From: DATLMR01 sp035634255
GTDB lineage: Bacteria > Acidobacteriota > Blastocatellia > UBA7656
Assembly: GCA_035634255.1 (NCBI GenBank)
Contig: DASQDI010000153.1
Span: 1-64,000 of the forward strand
DNA length: 64,000 nucleotides
Direction of reading: 5' to 3'
Shown here: one piece after another, positions 1 through 8,676 of the stretch
Layout: each line of letters starts with the position of its first letter
Position numbering within the stretch: the stretch's first letter is position 1
Translations under genes and position numbers: made by a program
The notes under the pieces: generated by a model
Databases searched by the model: none
What the model was told of the DNA's origin: nothing
What the model saw: the letters and a program-made list of their open reading frames with translations, nothing else

Positions 1-172
1 ACGCGCCCTTGACTATGGCCCCCACGTACCCCTGCGTGATCCGGTCCCCCGAGCCCTTCTGGACATCCCTGAGCGATAGCCCCTTCTCCCTCATCACCCG
101 CTTTACGTACTGGCTCAACTCTTCTTTTGTGCCAATTATACTATCCGGGCTGTCAAAAATACTCTTTGACAT
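1..172 (-). CDS. HTH (XRE-like) transcriptional regulator, N-terminal fragment
   Basis: An open frame runs off the left edge. The ATG at 172 is preceded by a perfect AGGAGG ribosome site four bases upstream, so the start is well supported. The 57 visible residues begin MSKSIFDSPDSIIGTKEELS and continue with a helix-turn-helix-like stretch (QYVKRVMREKGLSLRDVQ, then GDRITQGYVGAIVKG). This matches the pattern of XRE/Cro-type DNA-binding domains, in which a LSLRDV helix is followed by a recognition helix. By family it should bind DNA as a repressor or activator; the targets are unknown because the rest is missing. A plus-strand promoter candidate (166-194) overlaps its start codon, so its own expression may be coupled to that of the divergent small gene. 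Confidence is good for the frame and moderate for the family. Confidence 0.7.
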   Translation of the reverse strand, partial: MSKSIFDSPDSIIGTKEELSQYVKRVMREKGLSLRDVQKGSGDRITQGYVGAIVKGA

Positions 173-194
173 TGATGTCCTCCTGCCGTAGTAT
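166..194 (+). promoter_or_regulatory. Sigma-70-like promoter for the small zinc-ribbon gene
   Basis: TTGACA (166-171), a 17-base spacer, then TAGTAT (189-194). The -35 box is perfect and the -10 matches four of six consensus bases. Transcription would start near 201 and read into the gene at 313. The -35 box overlaps the start codon of the divergent HTH gene. Confidence 0.5.
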
Positions 195-253
195 CGGGTT
201 AGTCTATTATGCGGATAGCTAAAACGCTAGGCAGAAAATAGGAAAAACGGAGG

Positions 254-277
254 CCGCGATCCTAGCGATGATCGCGG
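254..277 (+). other. Leader stem-loop
   Basis: Inverted repeat CCGCGATC (254-261) and GATCGCGG (270-277) with an 8-base loop, in the predicted leader of the gene at 313. No T-run follows, so it is not a classical terminator. It occupies the alternative ATG at 268, which is one reason to prefer the start at 313. Confidence 0.45.
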
Positions 278-312
278 TGATGGACGTGATCATTAGAGAA
301 GGCAAGGAATCG

Positions 313-489
313 ATGACATGCCTGGAATGTCATGGGACCGGCATTGTATATCATTGGAGCGAGTTCGCTTTCTTTGATGACCGGCGTTACTGCAACGTTT
401 GCGACGCCGGGCGTCTAGTCGAGAAGACCGTCAGCGAGATAATCAAACAGGCCGAAGCTGGCGAATATCAAGGTTATAACCGCCGCTGA
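313..489 (+). CDS. Small zinc-ribbon protein (58 aa)
   Basis: A short protein that begins MTCLECHGTG and later has the pair CNVCDAG. The two CxxC pairs (one of them CxxCxGxG, as in DnaJ zinc modules) suggest a single zinc-binding ribbon; the rest is charged. The start at 313 is chosen because AAGGA lies just upstream, whereas an in-frame ATG at 268 sits inside a leader stem-loop and has no ribosome site. The gene is convergent with coaX, with only 15 bases between the two stops. Its function is not recognisable; such small CxxCxGxG proteins are often annotated as hypothetical or as chaperone-associated zinc fingers. It is probably real, given the promoter at 166-194. Confidence 0.6.
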   Translation: MTCLECHGTGIVYHWSEFAFFDDRRYCNVCDAGRLVEKTVSEIIKQAEAGEYQGYNRR

Positions 490-504
490 AAAAGGTAAGG
501 ATTC

Positions 505-1284
505 TTACCCCTGTGACCGCCCTCCCGCCTGCCGCTCATAAATAATCCTCATCCCTTCGAGGGTCAGGTCGTTCTCCACGGCTTCGATGTAGCGCGAGCT
601 TTTGCTGATGAGGGGGGCGAGCCCGCCCGTCGCTATGACCCTCGGCGGCTCCCCGAGCTCCCGGATCACCTGCTCGATCACCCCATCGACCTGCCCGACA
701 TTGCCGTAGTAGAGGCCGGACTGAACGCTCGCGGTGGTGTTGGTGCCGATGACGCGCTCGGGCTGGCGGATGTCTATGCGGCGGAGGCGCGCCGCGCGCT
801 GGAAGAGGGCGTCGGCCGAGATTTGAATGCCGGGGCAGATGATACCGCCGAGATACTCCCCGGCCGAAGAGATCACGTCGAACGTGGTGGCGGTCCCGAA
901 ATCGACGACCACGCACGGGCCTCCGTACTTGTCGAAGGCCGCGACCGCGTTCACTATCCGATCCGGGCCGACCTCCTGCGGGTCGTCGTAGAGCACGGGC
1001 ATGCCTGCGTTCCTCGAATCGATGAAGAGGGGCTTGATGCCGAAATAGACTTCGGACATCTTGTTCAGAGTGAAGTCGAGGGGCGGGACGACCGAAGAGA
1101 TCACGATCTCCGTTATCGAGCCCGAACGCAGCCCCGCGAGTTGCAGGAGCGTGAGGCACATGATGCCGTACTCGTCGACCGTGCGCTGGCGCTCGCTCGT
1201 CAGCCTCCAGCTATGTTTCAGTTCGGCCCCTTCGTAGAGGCCGAGGGTCGTATTCGTATTTCCAACGTCGAGAACGAGCAGCAT
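505..1284 (-). CDS. coaX: Type III pantothenate kinase
   Basis: Phosphorylates pantothenate as the first step of coenzyme A synthesis in the cytosol. The 259-residue length is typical of the type III (CoaX) family. The N-terminal phosphate-binding motif DVGNTNTTLG is at residues 6-15, the second ASKHA-fold motif DFGTATTFDV lies near residue 130, and GGIICPGIQIS follows. Type III enzymes differ from CoaA in being insensitive to CoA feedback and in needing a monovalent cation (family knowledge). It is the last gene of a minus-strand run, 66 bases after birA, which groups CoA, biotin and NAD cofactor genes. Identification is secure. Confidence 0.95.
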   Translation of the reverse strand: MLLVLDVGNTNTTLGLYEGAELKHSWRLTSERQRTVDEYGIMCLTLLQLAGLRSGSITEIVISSVVPPLDFTLNKMSEVYFGIKPLFIDSRNAGMPVLYDDPQEVGPDRIVNAVAAFDKYGGPCVVVDFGTATTFDVISSAGEYLGGIICPGIQISADALFQRAARLRRIDIRQPERVIGTNTTASVQSGLYYGNVGQVDGVIEQVIRELGEPPRVIATGGLAPLISKSSRYIEAVENDLTLEGMRIIYERQAGGRSQG

Positions 1285-1350
1285 AGCGCCTCTCCTGAAC
1301 CACCGCGAATCTTAAATCCCAACTCCCGGCAAACCCTCATCAGGCAACCG

Positions 1351-2097
1351 TCAAGCCATCGTCAGGCTCACCTCGCCGGAGACGATCTCTCGGGTCTCGC
1401 CGTCGCTCACCTCGATCAGGAGGCCGCCCCCCTCCGACAGCCCGCGCGTGGTGCCTTCGATTATGGAATCGAAAGATGTGACCCGCACGCGGCAGCCGCG
1501 CGCGCAGCTTGAAAGCTCCTCCCACCTGCGCACCACCGCGCCCGGGTCTTCGAGCGACTGGCGGTAACGGAGGTCGAGCCTCTCAAACAGAGGCTCCAGC
1601 ACCTCGTCGGGCGGGACGCTCTTACCCGTCTCGATCAGCAGGGAAGTCGCGGTCGAGCGGATCTCTTCCGGGAACCCCGTCTGCCTGAGGTTAACGCCGA
1701 TCCCGAGAATGGCGTACTGGACGAAGTCGCCTTCGATGGCCGATTCGACGAGGATGCCGCATATCTTGCGCCCCCCGACGAGCACGTCGTTCGGCCACTT
1801 GATGTCCGCGCGCGCGCCGAAATCTTCCGCGAGAGTTTCGCAGACGGCGACGGCCGCGGCCAGAGTGATGACCTGAGCCTCCGCGGGCCTGACCTGCGGC
1901 CTGAGGATGACCGACAGGTAGAGCCCCTCGCCCGCCGGCGACGACCACGAGCGGCCCATCCTGCCCCGCCCGGAGGTCTGCCGCGCGGCTACGATGGCAG
2001 TCCCTTCGGCCGAGCCTGCCAACGCCATGTCGCGCGCGCGGTCATTGGTGGAAGGGAGGGAGTCGAAATGGAGAACTTCTGAGCCGAGCTTTGCCAT
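1351..2097 (-). CDS. birA: Biotin--[acetyl-CoA-carboxylase] ligase (monofunctional)
   Basis: Activates biotin as biotinyl-AMP and transfers it to the biotin carboxyl carrier protein of acetyl-CoA carboxylase. The protein (248 aa) begins almost directly at the catalytic domain: DSLPSTNDRA near residue 13, the biotinyl-AMP loop GRGRMGRSWSS near residue 43, and KWPNDVLV plus GRKICGILVE in the middle. The N-terminal winged-helix domain of the E. coli BirA repressor is absent, so this is a ligase without direct repressor function. A small C-terminal domain (about residues 200-248) fits the usual BPL C-terminal SH3-like fold. It lies 52 bases after the hypothetical gene and 66 bases before coaX, probably in the same transcript. 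Confidence 0.93.
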   Translation of the reverse strand: MAKLGSEVLHFDSLPSTNDRARDMALAGSAEGTAIVAARQTSGRGRMGRSWSSPAGEGLYLSVILRPQVRPAEAQVITLAAAVAVCETLAEDFGARADIKWPNDVLVGGRKICGILVESAIEGDFVQYAILGIGVNLRQTGFPEEIRSTATSLLIETGKSVPPDEVLEPLFERLDLRYRQSLEDPGAVVRRWEELSSCARGCRVRVTSFDSIIEGTTRGLSEGGGLLIEVSDGETREIVSGEVSLTMA

Positions 2098-2149
2098 CTT
2101 CTAAAAACCGGGTCGGGCGCGTGGGCGAAAGGGGTGTTCGACTCCCGGA

Positions 2150-2560
2150 TCAGGACCGGGTGGACAGCTCGATGAAGCGGTTGGTCGCGTTGAGCGCCGC
2201 CTTGACCGCCGCGTCGATCTCGCTTCCGGTGATCTGGCAACTGCCGAACACCTGCACCTGCTTGCCCTCGAAATCGACGTTCACCAGGACGGCTATCAGG
2301 TCCTTCCCCAGAGCGTTCACGTGGTCGATGTCGGCCAGATTGCAGTAGAAGCGCCTCTCGACGGCCTCTTCGACCGCCGTGAGAGTGGCCAGGGCAGCCG
2401 CTTTCAAGGCACCCCCATCGCCGCCTTCGGCCGTCCCGCTCGCCTTTATCTTGCGCTCGGCGAAGCTGAACGTCACCTCTACCCGGCATCGGTCGCCGGC
2501 GTCTTCATTAACTTCAGCCCGGTCGTATTTGAGGCGCTTGGTGCTGGCGCTCATAGTCAT
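2150..2560 (-). CDS. Conserved-looking hypothetical protein (136 aa)
   Basis: Not recognised. The sequence is predicted alpha/beta with no signal peptide or membrane segment. A strand-rich N-terminal half (CRVEVTFSFAERKIKASGTA) with an Ala-rich helix is followed by a similar second half (VNVDFEGKQVQVFGSCQITG, then DAAVKAALNATNRFIE). The two halves resemble each other in pattern (beta hairpin, then an Ala-rich helix), so it may be an internally duplicated small ligand-binding or dimerisation fold. The second half is loosely reminiscent of the LeuA regulatory domain, but I cannot assert homology. It sits between nadC and birA in the cofactor run. The start could be 2560 or the second Met two codons on. 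Confidence 0.65.
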   Translation of the reverse strand: MTMSASTKRLKYDRAEVNEDAGDRCRVEVTFSFAERKIKASGTAEGGDGGALKAAALATLTAVEEAVERRFYCNLADIDHVNALGKDLIAVLVNVDFEGKQVQVFGSCQITGSEIDAAVKAALNATNRFIELSTRS

Positions 2561-2675
2561 ATGATTTTGGCCTATGCTTCAGTCTTTAATCTTCGCCTTA
2601 ACCCGCGAGCAAGCCCAGAGTATATAACTCGAAATCGGAAACAAAAAGAGATTTTATCCGCGCGGGCCGCGACCG

Positions 2676-3542
2676 CTAAAGCGCCGTGATCTTCATGCTG
2701 ATATCGACCGAGGTCGCCGAATGCGTGACCGCCCCGACGGAGATGAGGTCCGGCCCGCACTCGGCCAGCTCGCGCACCGTGTCGAGGTTGACGCCCCCGG
2801 ACACTTCGACCATCGTGCCGGGGGCCTCCTCCCTCGCGAGCCGGACGCAGGCGCGAATGTCGTCGGGCTTCATGTTGTCGAGCAGCACCACGTCCGCCCC
2901 CGCGCTCAACGCGTCTTTCAACTGGGCCATATTCGAGACCTCTACTTCGACCTTCATCAGGTGAGGCACGGCCCTCCTGGCGAGTTCGACGGCCCTCTTC
3001 ACCCCGCCCGCGAGGGTTATGTGGTTGTCTTTGATCAGCACCCCGTCGTCGAGCCCGAAGCGGTGATTGAACCCCCCGCCGACGGTCACGGCGTACTTTT
3101 CGAGCACGCGCAGGCCGGGAGTCGTCTTTCTGGTGTCGACGATCCTCGCCCCCGTGCCCGCGATCTTATCGACGTAACTTTTGGTGAGCGTGGCCACGCC
3201 CGACATCCGCTGCAACAGGTTCAGGGCGGTCCGCTCGCCCGAGAGCAGGACCGAGGCCGGGCCTTCGACCGTGGCGAACTCCGCGCCCTTCGTGATGATC
3301 TCCCCGTCGTAGACGCGGGACTCGATCTGGATGCTGCCGTCGAGAGACGCGAAGACGGCTTCGGCGAGCTCAAGGCCGCAGAGCACGAAGTCCTGCTTCG
3401 CGAGGAATCGCCCCCGGCCCCGCGCCCCGCCGCGCACGACCGCCTGCGTCGTTATGTCGCCGCGGCCGAGGTCCTCCTTCAGGAGGTCCGAAGCGTAGGA
3501 GAAGATTATTCCGGGGTCCAGCTCCATAAAAGAAATGGTCAT
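2676..3542 (-). CDS. nadC: Nicotinate-nucleotide pyrophosphorylase (carboxylating)
   Basis: Quinolinate phosphoribosyltransferase: converts quinolinate and PRPP to nicotinate mononucleotide, CO2 and PPi in de novo NAD synthesis. The length of 288 aa is typical. Family landmarks are EDLGRGDITT near residue 18, the Arg/Lys-rich substrate loop VDTRKTTPGLR near residue 135, HRFGLDDGVLIKDNH near residue 160, KVEVEVSN, DVVLLDNM and the C-terminal barrel strand LISVGAVTHS. It is 62 bases downstream of valS and 115 bases upstream of the hypothetical gene. nadA and nadB are not in the window. Identification is secure. Confidence 0.95.
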   Translation of the reverse strand: MTISFMELDPGIIFSYASDLLKEDLGRGDITTQAVVRGGARGRGRFLAKQDFVLCGLELAEAVFASLDGSIQIESRVYDGEIITKGAEFATVEGPASVLLSGERTALNLLQRMSGVATLTKSYVDKIAGTGARIVDTRKTTPGLRVLEKYAVTVGGGFNHRFGLDDGVLIKDNHITLAGGVKRAVELARRAVPHLMKVEVEVSNMAQLKDALSAGADVVLLDNMKPDDIRACVRLAREEAPGTMVEVSGGVNLDTVRELAECGPDLISVGAVTHSATSVDISMKITAL

Positions 3543-3604
3543 CGGTAACTCTTTCGAAAGTCAGGAGGGGGTCGAGAGAAGGCCCCTAGACTCTCACGTC
3601 GCGG

Positions 3605-6265
3605 TCATTCATCCCCGAGCGAGCTGAGCGTGACCCTCAGCTTCTCGATTTCGGCGATCAGCTCGTCGTGGCGCTGGCGGGCCTGCTGCACGACCTCCTG
3701 CGGCGCGCGCTCGCGGAAGGAGTCGTTGTCGAGCCGCGCGGCGAGCCCTCGCGCCTCGTTCTCCTTCTTGCCGAGTTCCTTGCCGATCCTCTCGCGCTCT
3801 TTCCCGATGTCGATGAGCCCTTCGAGGGGCACCGATATTTCGATGCCGTAGACTATGTCGCGCGCCTCGCCTTTGCGGGCGGAGAGCCTGTCGGAGACGG
3901 TGATCTCCCCGACTCTGGCCAGACGCTTTATCTGGTCCGAGTTCTCGTCGATCAAGGAGCGCGCGGACGTGTCCTGGGTGCCCAGGTGCAGGCTCAGCCT
4001 GCTCGAAGCGGGGATGTTCATCTCCGACCTGATGTTGCGGACTTTGGTTATCAGGGCGATCAGGGTCTGCATCTGCTCGCGCGCCTGCTCGTCGTTTTGC
4101 GATTCGTCCGGCGCGGGCCAGCTCGCCACCATGATCGACTCGCCTTCGTGGGGGAGGCGCTGCCATATCTCTTCGGTGAGGTAGGGCATCAGAGGGTGGA
4201 GCAGCCGCAGGCTGGTCTCCAGAACGTAGGCGATCCGGCCGCGGGCCGCGCGCGCCTCTTCGGTGTCTTCGGGGGAAGTGACGAGAGACTTGGACAGCTC
4301 GATGTACCAGTCGCAGAAGTCGTCCCAGAAGAAGTGGTAGAGCGTCTGGGCCACTTCGTTGAGTTTGTACTCTTCGAGCGCGCGAGTCACCTGATCGATG
4401 GTCGCGTTCAGTTCCGCGAGAATCCACCGGTCGGCGAGGCGGTCCGAGGGCACCCAATTCGCTTCGGTCTTCGAGACGCCCTCGCCCAGATTCATCAGGA
4501 CGAAGCGGGAGGCATTCCATATCTTGTTCGCGAAATTGCGGGCCTCTTCCACCTGCTTCTGCCTGCCGTTCTCGACGTAAGAGAACCGGATGTCCTGCCC
4601 GCGCGCGGCGCGCACGAGCAGGGCGAAGCGGAGCGCGTCGGCCCCGTACAGGTCGATTATCTCAAGCGGGTCTATGCCGGTCCCCAGACTTTTGCTCATC
4701 CGCTTACCCTGCTCGTCCAGCACGGTCGCGTAGATGTAAACGTCGTCGAAGGGGACCTCCTGATTGAAGTAGATGCCGGAGAAGATCATGCGCGAGACCC
4801 AAAGGTAAATGATGTCGCGCGCGGTGATCAGCACGGAGGTCGGGTAATACTTTTCGAGGTCTTCGGTCTGCTTGGGCCACCCGAGCACGGCGAACGGCCA
4901 CAGCATCGAAGAGAACCACGTGTCGAGCACGTCTTCGTCCTGAGTGATCGGCCTGCCCTTCGCCTTTTCGAGCGCCTCGGCCTCGTCGCGCGCGACGATG
5001 TAATCGCCGTCTTCCGTGACCCACACGGGGATTCGATGGCCCCACCACAACTGCCGGGATATGGTCCAGTCCCGAATGTTCTCCATCCAGTCGAGGTAGG
5101 TCCGCTCGTAGCGCTCGGGGACGAACTTGACGCGCCCTCCCTTAACGGCATCAATCGCGGGCTTCGCCAGCTCTTTCATCCGGACGAACCACTGCTCCGA
5201 AAGCAGGGGCTCGATCACGGTCCCGCAGCGGGCGCAGAGCGCGGTCGGCACCGTGTAGTCCTCGATCTTCTCTATCAGGCTCTGCGCCTGAAGGTCTTCC
5301 ACGACCTTCGTGCGCGCCTCGTAACGGTCGAGGCCAGCGTAACGCGCGCCGGCGGCCTCCGTCATCCGGCCGCTCCCGTCGATCACGTTTATCTGGGGCA
5401 GGTTGTGTCGCAGCCCCGCTTCGAAGTCGTTCAGGTCGTGCGAGGGGGTGACCTTGACCGCGCCGCTCCCGAATTCCGGCCTCGCGTAATCGTCGGCGAT
5501 CAGGGGGATCTCCCTGCCGGCCAGAGGCAGCGTCAGCACCGCGCCGAACAACGCCTTATACCTTTCGTCCTCCGGGTTCGCGGCGACCGCGGTGTCCCCG
5601 AGCATGGTCTCCGGCCGGGTCGTGGCCACGACGACGTAGCCGGAGCCGTCCTTCAGAGGGTACCGGATGTGATAGAGCTTCGCGGGCCTGTCTTCGTGCT
5701 CGACTTCGATGTCGGAGATGGCCGTCAGGCAGCGCGGGCACCAGTTGATCACCCTCGCGCCCTTGTAGATCAGGTCCTCCTCCCACCAGCGCACGAAGCA
5801 TTCGAGCACGGCGTCGACGTACCCTTCGTCCAGGGTGAAGCGCGTGCGGTCCCAGTCGAAAGAGCAGCCGAGCTTCTGAAGCTGCCCGATGATCACGCCC
5901 CCATACTCGTTCACGAACTGCCATGTCCGTTCGAGGAACTTCTCGCGCCCGAGGTCGTGGCGGCTGACGCCCTCTTTCCTGAGCTGCTTCTCGACCACGT
6001 TCTGCGTCGCGATGCCCGCGTGGTCCATGCCCGGAACGCAGAGGGTGTCGAACCCCTGCATGCGCTTCCACCTGACCAGCACGTCGTGGATCGAATAGCA
6101 GAGGGCATGCCCGATGTGAAGCGAGCCGGTGACGTTGGGCGGAGGGATGGTTATCGTGTACTTAGGGCCTTCGCCCCCCGGCTTGAAATAGCCGTGTGAG
6201 CTCCAGAAGGAATACCACTTCTGCTCGCTTTCGCGAGGCTCGTACGCTTTCGGAATTTCGGTCAT
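3605..6265 (-). CDS. valS: Valyl-tRNA synthetase
   Basis: Charges tRNA-Val and hydrolyses mischarged Thr-tRNA-Val. The length of 886 aa is normal. The class I signature appears as PPPNVTGSLHIGHAL near residue 42 (HIGH), and the second signature is KRMSKSLGTG near residue 520 (KMSKS type). Between them lies the CP1 editing domain, with ATTRPETMLGDTAVA. An anticodon-binding helical domain follows, and the C-terminal arm (about residues 815-886) is a charged coiled coil, as in bacterial ValRS. The start is the ATG at 6265. A terminator of the upstream gene lies at 6320-6367, so valS probably has its own promoter in the 55 or so bases before the start, but I could not pick one out. The long antisense open frame over this gene is a composition artefact. 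Confidence 0.97.
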   Translation of the reverse strand: MTEIPKAYEPRESEQKWYSFWSSHGYFKPGGEGPKYTITIPPPNVTGSLHIGHALCYSIHDVLVRWKRMQGFDTLCVPGMDHAGIATQNVVEKQLRKEGVSRHDLGREKFLERTWQFVNEYGGVIIGQLQKLGCSFDWDRTRFTLDEGYVDAVLECFVRWWEEDLIYKGARVINWCPRCLTAISDIEVEHEDRPAKLYHIRYPLKDGSGYVVVATTRPETMLGDTAVAANPEDERYKALFGAVLTLPLAGREIPLIADDYARPEFGSGAVKVTPSHDLNDFEAGLRHNLPQINVIDGSGRMTEAAGARYAGLDRYEARTKVVEDLQAQSLIEKIEDYTVPTALCARCGTVIEPLLSEQWFVRMKELAKPAIDAVKGGRVKFVPERYERTYLDWMENIRDWTISRQLWWGHRIPVWVTEDGDYIVARDEAEALEKAKGRPITQDEDVLDTWFSSMLWPFAVLGWPKQTEDLEKYYPTSVLITARDIIYLWVSRMIFSGIYFNQEVPFDDVYIYATVLDEQGKRMSKSLGTGIDPLEIIDLYGADALRFALLVRAARGQDIRFSYVENGRQKQVEEARNFANKIWNASRFVLMNLGEGVSKTEANWVPSDRLADRWILAELNATIDQVTRALEEYKLNEVAQTLYHFFWDDFCDWYIELSKSLVTSPEDTEEARAARGRIAYVLETSLRLLHPLMPYLTEEIWQRLPHEGESIMVASWPAPDESQNDEQAREQMQTLIALITKVRNIRSEMNIPASSRLSLHLGTQDTSARSLIDENSDQIKRLARVGEITVSDRLSARKGEARDIVYGIEISVPLEGLIDIGKERERIGKELGKKENEARGLAARLDNDSFRERAPQEVVQQARQRHDELIAEIEKLRVTLSSLGDE

Positions 6266-6319
6266 ATGGTTACTATCGCCTTATGTATTAACCCGGCAAA
6301 AATCCGGCCTGCGAACAGA

Positions 6320-6367
6320 CCAATAATTAAAAGGGATTAAGAGGCTTCGGTCAACCTCTCAATCCCT
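6320..6367 (-). terminator. Rho-independent terminator of the receiver-protein gene
   Basis: Read on the minus strand, a 13-base stem with one mismatch (AGGGATT-AGAGG pairing CCTCT-AATCCCT, 6332-6367) is followed at once by the T-rich run TTTTAATTATT. It lies 34 bases after the stop of the receiver gene and separates it from valS. Confidence 0.75.
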
Positions 6368-6400
6368 CGGCTAATTACGGACCGTTCTTTTCGCGGTTAT

Positions 6401-8311
6401 TTAGTGGTTCTTCGAGAGCGATTCCTTAGTCAAGTTTTCGATCACCCGCTCGACGCAGTCGGGTACGACTTCCCAGGCGATCTCCCTCACGACCGACTCG
6501 CTCATCTCCGCGACCACCCTGCGGACGATCTCGTCTATCACGGCGGGCGACAGCTCAAGCCCGCCCGGTTGCGGCCTCTCGGCCTGCGGCGCGCGCCCTC
6601 CGGGAGAGAATGAGACCGCGGAGCCCCGCGCCTCTTCCTCGGGCTCGGCCCTCTCTTCCGATGCGGCCGCGGGCTCCTCCACGGCGGTAGCTTCGATGTC
6701 AATCGGGGCCGTGAGAGCCTCCTGCCCCGACCACATCGAAGAGGTCGTGAAAGAATCCTCCGCCCGCCGGACCGGCTCCGTCTCGTCCTCGTCTATCGGG
6801 TGGAAGCTTGAGTCGCTGAACTCAAACCCTCTTACCGTCTCCTCCCATTCGGGCGCGGCCTCGGGGAGCGGGCCGGGGTCGATCACCTCGCCCGCCGCGA
6901 AGGCCTCTTCTCCCACGCCGCCGGAGCTCGCTGCGGGGAGGTCGAGGTCCTGAGCCCACGAGTAAGCGGAAGGCTCGGGCGCGGGCGGAGCGACTTCGAT
7001 GTTCAGAGGGTCGGCGGATTGCTCGAATTGCTCGACGGGGAACTCGACAGTTTCCGGGGCCGCCTGACTCTCAGGCTGTGCGGGCTCTTCGGCGCCCGCG
7101 TCCATCAATACGTCCCCGAGCGGATCATCAACGGCGAAGATCGTTCCGGATGAAGCCTCATCTGTCGGCTGGTCGACGAAGCTGAGGCCGGAGTCGGGCA
7201 TGTCAAACTCGCCCGTTCCCGGATCGAAGGAAGGGGAGACGTGGTTCGGGTCGATTGAGGCCGCCGGGGCATGATTCAGGTCCGCGTCATGCGCGTCGGA
7301 CGTGAATTCAAACGTGTCGCCGGGCCCCTGGTCCGAGGCCTGCCCGACGCTCATGTCGAACGAGACCGCGTTTCGATCCCTCTGGTCCGGGGTTTCGACC
7401 CTGCCGAAATCGACGACCATGAACTGGTCATCCTCTTCCGTCTGACCGCCGCCCTGCTGACTCGCCGGCGCTTCGGTCGAAACGCCCTCCTCCGAGCCGA
7501 AGAGGTTTTTGAACGGGTCCGCGTCGTCATCTATAGAATCGGGAACCTCTCCGAAGGTCAGCCCCTCCCCCTCCGTCCGCCCCGATGAAAAAGCGGGGGG
7601 CGAGGTGTAGGAGTGATCGTCGGCTTGCGCGGGCGAACCTACGTGGATTTCAAGCCCCGGATCGCCGGGCGAGTCCGCGAAGAAGGAGTCGTCGAGCGGG
7701 CTCGCGTCGAGCGGAAAGGCCGGGTCGGACGAGTCGGCCTCGGGTAAAGGCGCGGTGGTCATCCTCTGCGGCGTCTCGGACTGGGACCAGTCGTCCTTCA
7801 TCGCGTTAAGGTCGATGTTGAAGCTCGGGGGAGGGAGAGGCCGCGTGTCCGGCGCGCCCCCGGTCCCCGCCAGAGGCTTCGACTCTTCCACCTCTTCTTC
7901 GGACAGAGCGGGGGAAGCCAGAGGCGTAGTGATCGGCCTCCCGCTGCTCGTGATCAGCTTGCGCACGGTCTCGACAAGGGTCCGCGACTCGAACGGTTTG
8001 GTCAGGTGGGCGTCCGCATGGACTCTGCGGGCCTCGACCTGATCGAAGGGCTCGAACGCGCCGACAAGCAGGATCACCGGTATGTCTCGGAATTGAGGGC
8101 TCTGTTTAATGAATTCGCAAAGCTCGTACCCGTTCTTGCCGGGCATGAAGATGTCCGCGAGAACGAGGTCCGGATTGATTTCGCCCAGCCTCCGCTCGGC
8201 CATCTCCCCGTTGCTGACGGCTACGACATCAATCCCTTCATCTGCAAAAGTCAGGTTGACCACCTTCTGGATGGTGATGCTGTCATCGGCGAGTAAAATT
8301 TTGCTTGCCAT
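6401..8311 (-). CDS. Receiver-domain protein with long acidic linker and conserved C-terminal helix
   Basis: The N-terminal 110 residues form a CheY-like receiver: acidic pair at D9-D10, phospho-acceptor Asp53 in LVLADIFMPGKNGYE, and Lys105 in HLTKPF. The usual switch Thr/Ser is replaced by Val (PVILLVGAFEP, about residue 83), as in atypical receivers. Residues of roughly 130-560 are low-complexity, Asp/Glu/Pro/Ser-rich and probably disordered. The C-terminus has a helical block (SPAVIDEIVRRVVAEMSES, then REIAWEVVPDCVERVI) that resembles the tail seen in large receiver proteins of Acidobacteria and Myxococcota. The protein has no DNA-binding or enzymatic output domain, so it probably acts by protein-protein contacts, possibly as a polarity or motility adaptor (inference). 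A GAGGGAGA ribosome site precedes the ATG at 8311. Confidence 0.8.
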   Translation of the reverse strand: MASKILLADDSITIQKVVNLTFADEGIDVVAVSNGEMAERRLGEINPDLVLADIFMPGKNGYELCEFIKQSPQFRDIPVILLVGAFEPFDQVEARRVHADAHLTKPFESRTLVETVRKLITSSGRPITTPLASPALSEEEVEESKPLAGTGGAPDTRPLPPPSFNIDLNAMKDDWSQSETPQRMTTAPLPEADSSDPAFPLDASPLDDSFFADSPGDPGLEIHVGSPAQADDHSYTSPPAFSSGRTEGEGLTFGEVPDSIDDDADPFKNLFGSEEGVSTEAPASQQGGGQTEEDDQFMVVDFGRVETPDQRDRNAVSFDMSVGQASDQGPGDTFEFTSDAHDADLNHAPAASIDPNHVSPSFDPGTGEFDMPDSGLSFVDQPTDEASSGTIFAVDDPLGDVLMDAGAEEPAQPESQAAPETVEFPVEQFEQSADPLNIEVAPPAPEPSAYSWAQDLDLPAASSGGVGEEAFAAGEVIDPGPLPEAAPEWEETVRGFEFSDSSFHPIDEDETEPVRRAEDSFTTSSMWSGQEALTAPIDIEATAVEEPAAASEERAEPEEEARGSAVSFSPGGRAPQAERPQPGGLELSPAVIDEIVRRVVAEMSESVVREIAWEVVPDCVERVIENLTKESLSKNH

Positions 8312-8676
8312 CTAATTCTCCCTCAATCTGCCGTGGCGCTTGAGTATCTTGCTTGTGGCTTGGGTTTTCAATGTGCTTGGGCCGAGTCTAACTCATTCCT
8401 TTTCACGCGCGCAACCTTGACCAGAGAAAGCGCGAATCACTGAAAACTTAACTGAATCCTGAGAGGACTCGCAGGGAAATTCGAATGAGCCGGGCAGGCC
8501 GCAATCAAATTCGAAGTGCGATGAGGGCCGCGCTCAAGGTTTCAATTACTGCTTGTGTAGGGGCTTTCTGCAAGAGATGAGTTTGAATCCGGATGTCGTC
8601 AGCCGGGCAAACAGCCAATCCAGACGGGATACTACCATAAAAGATCACGCCTGTCTCTAATAAGATGAAAGCTACA
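8312..8676. other. Gene-free stretch upstream of the receiver gene
   Basis: About 365 bases between the receiver-gene start and the protease 3' hairpin. It is less GC-rich than the surroundings and must contain the receiver-gene promoter, but I found no convincing -35/-10 pair, RNA gene or credible reading frame. Confidence 0.4.

Noticed and set aside
254..277. Rho-independent terminator
   Set aside because: Hairpin is followed by TGATGGACG with no T-run and lies in a leader.
3668..6199. 843-residue open frame antisense to valS
   Set aside because: It lies entirely over the valS gene, shows Arg/Val/Asp-rich low-information sequence, and has no family motif or ribosome site.
6320..6367. T-box or other leader riboswitch for valS
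   Set aside because: None of the T-box conserved sequences is present; the element is a plain hairpin plus T-run and fits a terminator.
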